From NCBI GenBank assembly GCA_037190665.1, contig JBBCJT010000009.1, forward strand, positions 1 through 39,681: a stretch of DNA of 39,681 bases, given 5' to 3'. The notes under the pieces were generated by a model that made no database searches, was not told the origin of the DNA, and worked only from the letters and a program-made list of their open reading frames with translations. Source of the stretch: JBBCJT01 sp037190665. GTDB taxonomy: Bacteria > Pseudomonadota > Alphaproteobacteria > Acetobacterales > Acetobacteraceae. How positions within the stretch are numbered: the stretch's first letter is position 1; every line of letters begins with the position of its first letter. The translations under genes and the position numbers were made by a program. Shown in pieces: positions 1 to 6,879 of the stretch.

Positions 1-139
1 CCGCGCATGGAGCGCAACGCATCCGCGCGCGTCGCGCTGCGGATGAGCGGACCGGAGGATGGCGGCGGAGCCTGAGGCCCGATCGCCGGTTCCGGGGTCA
101 CACGCCGGCCAGTCTGCATGATCGATCCGCCCACCGGGG

Positions 140-574
140 TCAGGCATCCTCCTCGATGGCAGCCTGCGCGATCTGCGTGGCGCCGGCGTTGAGGCTGGAA
201 GCCAGCACATGGCCGGCCGTGACGGCTCCGACGCACAATACGACCGACAGGATGACATTGAGGGCAGCGCGGACCACGGCGCCGGTTCTCAGCAGATCGA
301 GCGTCTGCAGGCTGAAAGCCGAGAAGGTGGTGTAGCCGCCGCAAATGCCCACCATGACGAACAGCCTCAGTTCCTCCGAGACCGGATAGCGCCCGTGGGC
401 GAGGGTCAACGTGCCGAAGAAGCCGATGAGCAGCGACCCCGACATGTTGATCAGGATTGTCCCGAAGGGAATCAACCGACTGATCGGCAGGGTGGCCACC
501 GAGATCAGGAAGCGCGCCAGAGTGCCGATGGCGCCCCCGGCAGTGACGATCAGACATGTGGAGATGAAAGGCAT
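140..574 (-). CDS. crcB: Fluoride ion channel CrcB/FluC
   Basis: This 144-residue inner-membrane protein exports fluoride as a dual-topology dimeric channel. Four hydrophobic segments fill most of the chain. The family signatures are visible: GGAIGTLARF near residue 13, INMSGS with the conserved Asn at about 43, and GGYTTFSAFS at about 79-88, which carries the phenylalanines and Ser/Thr that line the fluoride path. Length is normal for the family. The ATG at 574 has a GAGGAG ribosome site about 6 bases upstream. A fluoride riboswitch in the leader independently supports the function. It is a single-gene unit; the next gene upstream (acyl-CoA dehydrogenase) is separated by about 400 bases and has its own promoter far away. 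Confidence 0.97.
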   Translation of the reverse strand: MPFISTCLIVTAGGAIGTLARFLISVATLPISRLIPFGTILINMSGSLLIGFFGTLTLAHGRYPVSEELRLFVMVGICGGYTTFSAFSLQTLDLLRTGAVVRAALNVILSVVLCVGAVTAGHVLASSLNAGATQIAQAAIEEDA

Positions 575-600
575 GCTCGCTCCTCGATCGGGGCGGGCAC

Positions 601-625
601 AGAAAACCCGCCGGGCGCGGCGGGT
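601..625 (-). terminator. Intrinsic terminator in the crcB leader
   Basis: On the minus strand ACCCGCC (625-619) pairs perfectly with GGCGGGT (612-606) across a six-base loop and is followed by TTTCT, the shape of a rho-independent terminator. It lies between the fluoride aptamer and the crcB start codon, so it is the likely expression platform: transcription would stop here without fluoride and continue with it. How the aptamer blocks it is not obvious; one possibility is pairing of its GGCGGG strand with the CCCGCC in the aptamer (687-682). That step is inference. Confidence 0.7.
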
Positions 626-639
626 GCTGGACGCACGAT

Positions 640-666
640 CCTACCGCTTGAAAACGCTGCGGTAGG
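640..666 (-). promoter_or_regulatory. Hairpin at the 3' edge of the fluoride aptamer
   Basis: Minus-strand CCTACCGC (666-659) pairs with GCGGTAGG (647-640), an eight-base stem with an 11-base loop. Its 5' strand shares the last bases of the aptamer P1 helix (670-665), so it can compete with the ligand-bound fold. It probably takes part in switching between aptamer and terminator; the exact role cannot be read from the sequence. Confidence 0.5.
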
Positions 667-710
667 AGTCATCAGCCCAGGGGCGGGCAGTTTCGGGGGA
701 CTCCATCCCC
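660..710 (-). promoter_or_regulatory. Fluoride riboswitch aptamer (crcB motif)
   Basis: Read on the minus strand, the segment follows the known fluoride aptamer closely. GGGGATGGAGTCCCCC (710-695) supplies the pseudoknot strands GGGG and CCCC and the P1 strand GGAGTC. AAACTGCCC opens P2. GGGCTGATGACTCCTAC closes P2 and P1 with the hallmark GGGCUGAUG and CUCCUAC blocks. It begins just after a predicted promoter and lies upstream of crcB, exactly where this class is normally found. Binding of fluoride (with Mg2+) would raise crcB expression. Confidence 0.95.
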
Positions 711-719
711 ATCGCTTCC

Positions 720-748
720 AATGTGTGACAGGGACCTGACGGCTTCAA
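720..748 (-). promoter_or_regulatory. Likely promoter of the riboswitch-crcB unit
   Basis: On the minus strand TTGAAG (748-743) and CACATT (725-720) are spaced by 17 bases, a weak sigma-70-like pair. The start predicted from it falls a few bases before the aptamer's first helix, which is the expected architecture for a riboswitch leader. The boxes match only part of the consensus, so the assignment rests mostly on position. Confidence 0.4.
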
Positions 749-974
749 GGGTGGGCGGAGACGTGGCGAGCAGTCGAACGGCCGAAGGCTTTGGACGCGC
801 ATCTGAAAGGCCCGCTGTTCAACCGCTTAAGCTTGAGGTTTGAATCGTCAACCCTCGGAGACGTCTGGCGCTCTCGCGCCGAGACTCGCCTGCTGTTCCG
901 GCCTCGCACCAGCAAGGCGGCGCTGAGCAGACCTCGATCAAAGGCACTGCAACACGGCGGTCGGTCTCTCCCGA
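749..974. other. Non-coding spacer between the crcB promoter and the acyl-CoA dehydrogenase
   Basis: No open frame here resembles a protein family on either strand. The only structure I see is a GC-rich hairpin at 863-885 (GGCGC stem, TCTC loop, GCGCC, extended by GTCT/AGAC with one bulge). It has no T-run on either side, so it is not a convincing terminator, although it could help end transcription of the minus-strand dehydrogenase operon. Confidence 0.4.
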
Positions 975-2117
975 CTACCGCAACAGCTTCCGCGCGATCA
1001 CCATCCGCTGCACTTCCGACGTGCCCTCGCCGATGCGGAACAGGCGCATGTCCCGGAAGGCCCGCTCCACGGGTGTGCCGCGGACGACACCCGCCGCGCC
1101 GTGAATCTGGACCACGCGGTCTGTGACCCGGCCCGCCATCTCGGAGCAGGTCAGCTTGCACATGCTGGCGGCCGTGCCGACGGGATCGCCCGCCTCCAAA
1201 GCGCGTATGGTCGCATAGAGCAGCGCGCGGGCGTATGCGATCTCGGTCGCGCTGTCCGCAAGCATCCACTGGATCGCCTGCCGGTCGGCCAGCGGCGCTC
1301 CGAACGTGCGTCGGTTTCTGGCATGCTCGACCGCGAGTTCCAGCATGCGTTCCGCCGTGCCGAGGCATGCGCTGGCAACGCTGAGGCGCCCTTCGTCCAG
1401 CGCCTCGATCGCCATGCCGAAACCCTGGCCCACGTCGCCCAGCACGGCGCCGTCCGGCACGAAGCAGTCCTGAAAGGAAAGCTCCGAAAGCTTCCACACC
1501 GGCGAGCCCATGGTGAGATCGGTGCGTGTCACCGATAGGCCCGGCGTGCCGCGGTCGATGAGAAACGCGGTGATGCCGCCGCGTGCGCCTCTTGCGGGAT
1601 CGGTAGATGCCATCACCGCGATGAGATCGGCACTCTCCACATGGGAGATGAAGTGCTTTGTGCCGTTGATCACCCATCCTTCGCCACGCCGCACGGCACG
1701 GGTCCTGATGGCCGCGGCGTCGGAACCCGCCTCGGGCTCGGTCAGCGCGAAGGCGGTGCGCAGCTCACCCTTCGGAAGCTTCGGCAGATAGCGCGCCTTC
1801 TGCTCTTGCGTTCCGTGCCGCTGGATCGCCATCGGTGTCAGCCCGCCGGAACTCGACAGGATCACCGAGAACATCGGATGACAGCGGCTGACCTCCTCCT
1901 GCACGAGGCAGTAGTGGCCGAGGGTCATGGAAGCGCCGCCGAACTCCTCGCCGAGGCGCATGCCGAGAAGGCCCTGCGAGGCCAGCGCCGGCAGCAGGCC
2001 GTCCGGGATCGTTCCTTCGCGATCCATGGCGTCGGCGAACGGCTGCAACTTCGTTTCGACGAAACGGCGGATCTCCCGCCGCATCTCGCCGAGCTCCGGT
2101 GAAATCTCCTGCTGCAC
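975..2117 (-). CDS. Acyl-CoA dehydrogenase
   Basis: This 380-residue flavoprotein should oxidise an acyl-CoA to the trans-2-enoyl-CoA, passing electrons to ETF. The FAD/substrate motif FALTEPEAGSD lies at about 123-133. The C-terminal IGEGTSEVQR puts the usual catalytic glutamate at about 364, so the active site is complete. The reading frame stays open far upstream into the hydratase gene, but the GTG at 2117 has GGAG about 9 bases before it, follows the hydratase stop by 13 bases and gives the normal family length. It forms a two-gene operon with the enoyl-CoA hydratase at 2131-2928. The exact acyl chain is unknown; short or branched acyl groups are plausible from the neighbourhood. Confidence 0.93.
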   Translation of the reverse strand: MQQEISPELGEMRREIRRFVETKLQPFADAMDREGTIPDGLLPALASQGLLGMRLGEEFGGASMTLGHYCLVQEEVSRCHPMFSVILSSSGGLTPMAIQRHGTQEQKARYLPKLPKGELRTAFALTEPEAGSDAAAIRTRAVRRGEGWVINGTKHFISHVESADLIAVMASTDPARGARGGITAFLIDRGTPGLSVTRTDLTMGSPVWKLSELSFQDCFVPDGAVLGDVGQGFGMAIEALDEGRLSVASACLGTAERMLELAVEHARNRRTFGAPLADRQAIQWMLADSATEIAYARALLYATIRALEAGDPVGTAASMCKLTCSEMAGRVTDRVVQIHGAAGVVRGTPVERAFRDMRLFRIGEGTSEVQRMVIARKLLR

Positions 2118-2130
2118 GGCTCGACTCCGG

Positions 2131-2928
2131 TTACTCCCAGCGTGGCGTCCGCTTCTCCAGGAAAGCCTGCACGCCTTCCGCGGCTTCCGCCGTGGCGCGG
2201 TGGCGCACCACCTCCTCGGCGAGCCAGTCGAGATCCCAATCGGCCGCGAGGCGATAGCGTTCGTCCCACAACAGCCGCTTGGTCGCCGCGACCGCCGCCG
2301 GACCGCCGCTCGCGATCCGCGCCGTGCAGGCATCCAGTGCGGCCGCCAGCCCGTCCGCCTCCACAAGATCGTGCACGACGCCGAGGTGCTGCGCCTCCAC
2401 GGCATCGAACGGGTCTCCGGTCAGCAGATATCTGCCGGCCGTCCGCCGCCCCGCAACGGCTGCGAAGAGCGGCGCCACGAGCCCCGGAAACAGGCCGAGC
2501 CTGACCTCCGCCGCGCTGAAGCGGGCATCGCGCGCGGCAAGAACCACGTCGCACGCGAGGACAAGCCCCATGCCGCCGCCATATGCACCGCCCTGCACCG
2601 CGGCCACGGTCGGCTTCGGAAACATCGCGAGGCGATGCAGGACCCCTGCGGCGAGCCTTGCGTGTGCGAGGCTCTCCTCTTTCGGCGCGTTCAGCATCTC
2701 CCGCAACCTGACCAGATCGACGCCGGCGCTGAAGTGCCGGCCGGCGCCCGTCAGCGCGACCACGCGCACGGCGTCGTCCTCCGCAGCTTCATCGAGCGCA
2801 TTCGCCAGCGCGGCATACATCGCACCATCGATGGCATTGCGCTGATCGGGCCTGTTCAGCGTCAGGGTCAGGACCGCGCTATTGCGCGCGACGGAGAGTG
2901 GTTCGTTCGACAAGCGCCGCTCCGGCAC
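2131..2928 (-). CDS. Enoyl-CoA hydratase/isomerase (crotonase), LiuC-like
   Basis: A 265-residue crotonase-fold protein. It has the oxyanion-hole regions GRHFSAGVDL near 63-72 and QGGAYGGGMGL near 112-122, and the second catalytic glutamate at about 141 (AAEVRLGL). The first glutamate of classical enoyl-CoA hydratase is glycine (about 121), a pattern shared with bacterial methylglutaconyl-CoA-hydratase-like enzymes. It precedes the acyl-CoA dehydrogenase in the same operon, so the pair could do consecutive dehydrogenation and hydration steps. The start is taken as GTG at 2928; its ribosome site is poor, and a TTG at 2913 preceded by GGAG is an alternative. The closest relative in the window is the crotonase at 14585-15385. 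Confidence 0.88.
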   Translation of the reverse strand: MPERRLSNEPLSVARNSAVLTLTLNRPDQRNAIDGAMYAALANALDEAAEDDAVRVVALTGAGRHFSAGVDLVRLREMLNAPKEESLAHARLAAGVLHRLAMFPKPTVAAVQGGAYGGGMGLVLACDVVLAARDARFSAAEVRLGLFPGLVAPLFAAVAGRRTAGRYLLTGDPFDAVEAQHLGVVHDLVEADGLAAALDACTARIASGGPAAVAATKRLLWDERYRLAADWDLDWLAEEVVRHRATAEAAEGVQAFLEKRTPRWE

Positions 2929-2976
2929 ATCCGGCGGGGAACATCAGATAGGCGATTTGTCCCGTCAATCAGGAAA

Positions 2977-3005
2977 TTGACTTATCGGTCACATCTGACC
3001 TACTT
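2977..3005 (+). promoter_or_regulatory. Candidate promoter and degenerate TetR-like site in a divergent spacer
   Basis: TTGACT (2977-2982) and CTACTT (3000-3005) are 17 bases apart and face the citryl-CoA-lyase-like gene at 3060. Overlapping the -35 box is TGACTTATCGGTCA (2978-2991), an inverted repeat with TGAC/GTCA ends that resembles the TetR-type operators at 6798 and 10005 but with a changed core. If functional it would bring this divergent pair into the same regulon; the match is weaker than at the other sites. Confidence 0.35.
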
Positions 3006-3059
3006 GCCGCGCCGCGCGACGTGCCGGTTGCGCGTCTTCGCCCGGAGCCAGGATCGCAC

Positions 3060-3830
3060 ATGGCAAAAGCAAAGGTCGCGCTGACCACGCGGATCGCCGT
3101 CTCCGACGAGCGGAGCATCACGATCCGCGGCAAGGATCTGGTCGAGGAGCTGATCGGGAAAGTCACCTACACGGAGATGGTGTTCTTCCTGATCGCGGAC
3201 CGCCTGCCGGATCGGCGGGAGGTCCGGCTGCTCGATGCGTGCCTCGTCACCCTGATGGAACATGGTCTGACGCCGAGCGCCATCGTCGCGCGGCTGATCG
3301 CGGACAGCGTTCCCTCGGAAGCGCAGGTCGCGATGGCGGCCGGTCTTCTCGCGGTCGGCAACGTCTTCGTCGGCACCATCGAGGGATGTGCGGCGATCCT
3401 TCAGGCGGGCGTGGCGGAAGGCGGCGATCCGGCCGCCTATGCCGGGCGCGTCGTGCAGGACCATCGGGCGCGCGGCACGCCGTTGCCGGGCTTCGGTCAC
3501 CGCCTGCACAAGCCCGACGATCCGCGCGCCATGCGTCTGATCGCGATCGGCGAGGAGGCGGGTTGCGCGGGCGGGTACATCGCGCTGCTGAAGGAACTGG
3601 GCCGCGCGCTGGATGCGGCCACGGGACGGCACATGACCATCAACGCCACCGGCGCCATCGCGGCCCTGCTGCTGGAGATCGGTCTGCCGGTCGAGTGCAT
3701 GCGCGCGCTCGCGGTCGTGTCGCGGGCAGGCGGGCTACCGGGGCACCTGATCGAGAACCGCCGCACCGGTTCGGGCCGGCGCATCTGGCGCATGGTGGAC
3801 GAGGCGATCCCTTACGACCCGGAAGGGTAG
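3060..3830 (+). CDS. Citrate synthase-fold citryl-CoA lyase-like protein
   Basis: A 256-residue small citrate-synthase-family protein resembling the C-terminal citryl-CoA lyase module of ATP-citrate lyase. Visible landmarks are AGLLAVGNVF (94-103), PGFGHRLHKPDDPRA (143-157) with the CoA-side histidine at 147, and SRAGGLPGHLIENRR (221-235), which parallels the SMGFIGHYLDQKR end of ATP-citrate lyase. The Asp that acts as base in that module (NVDG) appears as Thr here (INATGAIA, Thr at about 197), so citrate cleavage is not assured; a related C-C bond lyase or synthase acting on an acyl-CoA is possible. The ATG at 3060 has AGGA 7 bases upstream; an earlier ATG at 3021 is open but lacks conserved sequence. 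It is divergent from the hydratase/dehydrogenase pair. Confidence 0.82.
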   Translation: MAKAKVALTTRIAVSDERSITIRGKDLVEELIGKVTYTEMVFFLIADRLPDRREVRLLDACLVTLMEHGLTPSAIVARLIADSVPSEAQVAMAAGLLAVGNVFVGTIEGCAAILQAGVAEGGDPAAYAGRVVQDHRARGTPLPGFGHRLHKPDDPRAMRLIAIGEEAGCAGGYIALLKELGRALDAATGRHMTINATGAIAALLLEIGLPVECMRALAVVSRAGGLPGHLIENRRTGSGRRIWRMVDEAIPYDPEG

Positions 3831-3835
3831 GCCGA

Positions 3836-4804
3836 CTATTCCATCGTGATGCGGTTCTCGCGGATCACCCGGCCCCACCAGGCGAGGTCGTCATGCAGCA
3901 GCCTGCCGAACTCGGCCGGCGCCATGGTGGCGGGGGCGGCGCCGAAGCTGGCCAGACGCGGCCCCAGCGCCGGATCGTTGACGACGCGCGCGACCGCCTG
4001 CGCATAGCGGGTCGTGATCTCCTCCGGCGTGCCGGCTGGCGCGACGATGCCGGACCAGCTCAACCCGTCGACGCCGGGATAGCCCTGCTCCGCGATGGTG
4101 GGGATGTCAGGCCGGGAAGGATGGCGGTTCGGTCCCACCAGCCCGAGGATGCGCATCTGCCCACCCTCCACATGCGGCAACTGCACGAGCAGGTCGGAGA
4201 ACATGCCGTCCACCTCGCCGCCGAGCGTGGCGGTGATCGCCGGGCCCGCGCCGCGATACGGCACGTGCAGGATGTCCAGTCCGGTGGCGCGGCGGAACAG
4301 TTCCAGCCACGCATGCGCGATGCTGCCCACGCCGTTGGAGGCGAGCCGCAGCGGTGCGCCACGCGCCCGCGACCATGCCACGAGCTGCTTCACATCCGTC
4401 GCCGGAACCTGCCGCGCGTTCACCGCCAGCGCCGACCCGTTCAGCACCACGCGCGTGACCGGCGCGAAGGCGGTGCGGACGTCGTAGGGCAGGTTGGGAT
4501 CGAGATTGGGCGCGATGGTCAGGTTCGATCCGGCGGCGAACAGCAGGATCGACCCGTCCGTCGCGCCCCGCGCGACCATCTGTCCGGCAACCACGCCGTT
4601 CGCGCTGGGTCGGTTGTCCACGACGATGGTGCCGCCGAGTTCCGCGCCGAGAGGTTCCGCCATCAGCCGGCCGATCGTGTCGATCGGTCCGCCCGCCGCG
4701 AAAGGTATCACCATCCGGATCTGGGCCGGCCCCCGGCGGTCCTGCGCGCCCAGCGACCGGGCCGCGACGATGCCGGCGGTCCCCAGAAGGAATGCGCGCC
4801 GCAT
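3836..4804 (-). CDS. Tripartite tricarboxylate transporter binding protein (Bug/TctC)
   Basis: A 322-residue periplasmic solute receptor that binds a carboxylate and would deliver it to a TctAB-type membrane carrier. It starts with a short signal peptide with twin arginines and a LGAQD-type cleavage region near residue 20. The family motifs PFAAGGPIDTIGR (34-46) and VVDNRPSANG (about 61-70) follow. AAGGDG spacing of the ligand loop is typical, with Ile-Asp replacing the commoner Ser/Thr-Asp. GAAGGAG precedes the ATG at 4804. No TctA or TctB gene is in the window. Its promoter region has two tandem TetR-type operators, and the TetR gene is immediately upstream on the same strand. Confidence 0.93.
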   Translation of the reverse strand: MRRAFLLGTAGIVAARSLGAQDRRGPAQIRMVIPFAAGGPIDTIGRLMAEPLGAELGGTIVVDNRPSANGVVAGQMVARGATDGSILLFAAGSNLTIAPNLDPNLPYDVRTAFAPVTRVVLNGSALAVNARQVPATDVKQLVAWSRARGAPLRLASNGVGSIAHAWLELFRRATGLDILHVPYRGAGPAITATLGGEVDGMFSDLLVQLPHVEGGQMRILGLVGPNRHPSRPDIPTIAEQGYPGVDGLSWSGIVAPAGTPEEITTRYAQAVARVVNDPALGPRLASFGAAPATMAPAEFGRLLHDDLAWWGRVIRENRITME

Positions 4805-4839
4805 CGCGGTCTCCTTCTCCGTTTCCCCGCAGCTATCTT

Positions 4840-4871
4840 ACCAATCGGTCGAAATGATGTCCAATCGGTAT
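4840..4871 (-). promoter_or_regulatory. Tandem TetR-type operators upstream of the TctC gene
   Basis: On the minus strand GACCGATTGGT (4850-4840) and TACCGATTGGA (4870-4860) are two copies of ACCGATTGG placed exactly 20 bases apart, two helical turns. They share the ACCNNNNGGT form with the single sites at 6798-6809 and 10005-10016. They lie just downstream of the TetR gene and 36-67 bases before the TctC start. The regulator encoded at 4894-5577 is the natural candidate to bind them. Confidence 0.65.
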
Positions 4872-4893
4872 GGAGCGGGGCGGACGCGGAAGG

Positions 4894-5577
4894 CTACTTC
4901 TTCTGGCGCGGTGCGGGCGCGAGCATGCCGCGCAGCAGCAGGCCGACGGCGTCGTCGATGAAGGTCTCCTGCGTCAGGTCGCCCTCGGCGCGATACGTCC
5001 GCAGCAGCCAGGAGATGGCGGCGCCGATGATCGTGGTCGCCACCTTCGTGTTCACCTCCAGCAGCGATCCGTCGCGGATGCCCTCGGCGATGAACTCGCG
5101 CAGCCGGTTGCGCAGCGCGCGGCGGCGGCGTTCGACCTTCTGCCGCAGCGTCGCCTGAAGCGCTTCCTGCTCGCGGACCAGGATCATCGGCTGCAGCGCG
5201 GACAGGCCGTCCCGCAGGTAGCGGCGGATGAAGATCTCCAGCTTCTGCGCGCCCGTGGAACCCTGATCCTCCGCCTCGTCCAGGGCCGCTTCCCACACGT
5301 CGAACGACATGGAGTAGCACTCGAACAGCAGGTCCTGCTTGCTGCGGAAGTAGTAGTAGACCGCCGCCTTGCTGATGCTGAGGCCGGAGCCGACATCTTC
5401 CAGCGACACCGATCCGGCGCCATGGGCGTTGATCAGCCGCGCGGCCTCGTGCAGCAGCGCCAACCGCTTCTGCTCGCGCTGGGTCTTGCGGTCGAAGGCA
5501 TGCCCGCCGGCCGGCGCGCGGGCGGCCTGTCGTGCGCGCGGCCGAGCGGGCTTGTCGGCGAGATCGTGGCTGCTCAC
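4894..5577 (-). CDS. TetR/AcrR family transcriptional regulator
   Basis: A 227-residue repressor. After a basic, Ala/Pro-rich 30-residue extension comes the TetR DNA-binding domain: LLHEAARLINAHGAGSVSLE, then a helix-turn-helix at about 57-80 ending in ISKAAVYYYFRSKQDLLFE, the family signature. The C-terminal half is an all-helical ligand and dimer domain. I chose the GTG at 5577 because AAGGAG stands 6 bases before it; the frame is open 25 codons further up without a ribosome site. It sits between two TctC genes in a fatty-acyl/CoA catabolic island, and ACCNNNNGGT operators occur at three promoters of that island. An acyl-CoA is therefore the likely inducer (inference). Confidence 0.92.
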   Translation of the reverse strand: MSSHDLADKPARPRARQAARAPAGGHAFDRKTQREQKRLALLHEAARLINAHGAGSVSLEDVGSGLSISKAAVYYYFRSKQDLLFECYSMSFDVWEAALDEAEDQGSTGAQKLEIFIRRYLRDGLSALQPMILVREQEALQATLRQKVERRRRALRNRLREFIAEGIRDGSLLEVNTKVATTIIGAAISWLLRTYRAEGDLTQETFIDDAVGLLLRGMLAPAPRQKK

Positions 5578-5742
5578 TTCAGGCTCCTTCGCCCGGCGCG
5601 ATCCCGCGCCGTGCCGTGATGCGACATCATCGGTTATGCCGCACTGCAGCATGCCGATGGCCTACCTCGCATCCGCCGGCGCGGCCGTCAAGAATAGGGT
5701 CGATTCGCTGACCTTCGGGTCGGGATTCCGTCCCGATCAGGA

Positions 5743-6735
5743 TCAGAGCGAGTTCATGCCGCTCGCGCGGACCAGCGGTCCCCATTTCGTGTCCTCGGCC
5801 TTCAGGAAGGCGGTGAACTCGGCCCGGTCCATGGGCAGCGGCTCCCCCGCGCGAACCTTGAACGCCTCGACAAGATGCGGGGAGCGCAGTGCCGCGACCG
5901 ATGCTGCGTGCAGGCTTTGCAGAATCGGTTCCGGGGTCTGACCCGGCGCTGCGAGCCCGTACCAGTTGTCGGTGGACAGGCCGGGCAGGCCCTGCTCGCT
6001 CGCGGTCGGCACGTCCGGCACCTCGGGCGCGCGCTGCCTGCTGGTGATCGCGATGGCGCGCAGGTCGCCGCTGCGGATATGGCCCAGCACGACCGGAAGA
6101 TCGGCGATGGTGCCGATCACCCGTTCGGCCATCAGGTCGGTAAGGGCGGGCGCCGCGCCGCGGTAGCCGACATCGGTCAGCTTGATCCCCGCTTCCTGCG
6201 CGAGCAGCGCGGTGGCGAGCGCCGAGGTCGCGCCGGAGGAGGCGATCGGCATCGGATCGGGCTGCGCCTTCGCCGCGGCGATGAATTCCGTCAGCGACCG
6301 GTAGGGGGAGCGCCCGCCCACCACCACCGCCTGCCGCACGCGCACGACCGGCGTGAGGTTGGCGAGATCCTCGTGCACGCGGAACGGTATCGGCTGCGGC
6401 AGCGCGGGCGCGACGACCAGCGCGCTTGCCCCCGTGATGCCGATGGTCAGCCCGTCCGGCCGCGCCTTCGCGATGGCATCCACGCCGACCACCCCGCCGC
6501 CGCCGGCGCGGTTCTCCACCACGACCTGCTGGCCGATCTCCCGCGTCAGGGCTTCGGCGAAGATGCGCCCGAACGTGTCGGACGGGCCGCCCGGCGCGAA
6601 GGGCACGAACATGCGCAACGGACGGTCCGGCCTCCAGCCGCTCGCCGGCTGGGCCCGCGCGGCGGCGCCGGCGAGCGCGAGCGGCAGAGCCGCACAGACA
6701 AGTGAACGCCGGCGAATGGCTCGGTTTTCGTGCAT
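5743..6735 (-). CDS. Tripartite tricarboxylate transporter binding protein (Bug/TctC)
   Basis: A 330-residue periplasmic binding protein of the Bug family. The N-terminus has a RRRS basic stretch and a long hydrophobic signal ending in ARAQP near residue 30. PFAPGGPSDTFGR lies at 45-57 and VVENRAGGGG at 72-81, forming the carboxylate-binding loops. The ATG at 6735 is chosen because GGGAGGAAGCC precedes it; an ATG 87 bases upstream stays in frame but lies in the divergent promoter region. The gene is divergent from the acyl-CoA ligase at 6880, and a TetR-type operator sits between them. It is one of three orphan Bug genes within 6 kb. Confidence 0.93.
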   Translation of the reverse strand: MHENRAIRRRSLVCAALPLALAGAAARAQPASGWRPDRPLRMFVPFAPGGPSDTFGRIFAEALTREIGQQVVVENRAGGGGVVGVDAIAKARPDGLTIGITGASALVVAPALPQPIPFRVHEDLANLTPVVRVRQAVVVGGRSPYRSLTEFIAAAKAQPDPMPIASSGATSALATALLAQEAGIKLTDVGYRGAAPALTDLMAERVIGTIADLPVVLGHIRSGDLRAIAITSRQRAPEVPDVPTASEQGLPGLSTDNWYGLAAPGQTPEPILQSLHAASVAALRSPHLVEAFKVRAGEPLPMDRAEFTAFLKAEDTKWGPLVRASGMNSL

Positions 6736-6795
6736 GGCTTCCTCCCCCGCGCGCATGCCGGCCCATTCGCCGATATGCGCGATCCGGTAGGCATG

Positions 6796-6811
6796 TTGAC
6801 CGTATGGTCGA
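6796..6811. promoter_or_regulatory. TetR-type operator in the TctC/acyl-CoA ligase divergent promoter
   Basis: TTGACCGTATGGTCGA contains the inverted repeat GACC/GGTC with a GTAT centre (6798-6809). The same 15 bases TGACCGTATGGTCGA recur at 10004-10018, and related copies are at 4840-4871. The TTGACC on the plus strand and TTGACG just downstream on the minus strand (6822-6817) are possible -35 boxes, so a bound repressor would block both divergent promoters. Confidence 0.7.
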
Positions 6812-6879
6812 TTTTTCGTCAACTACGTCCAGTAAGGCGGCGGGAAGCGCCGCCGGGCAGGGATGGAGACGATGGCCGC

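Noticed and set aside
1..75. Possible C-terminal tail of a plus-strand gene (open to a TGA at 73-75)
   Set aside because: Only 24 residues without a recognisable motif; a frame this short is expected by chance at this GC content.
863..885. GC-rich hairpin as terminator of the dehydrogenase operon
   Set aside because: No T-run follows the stem on either strand; kept only as an unexplained hairpin.
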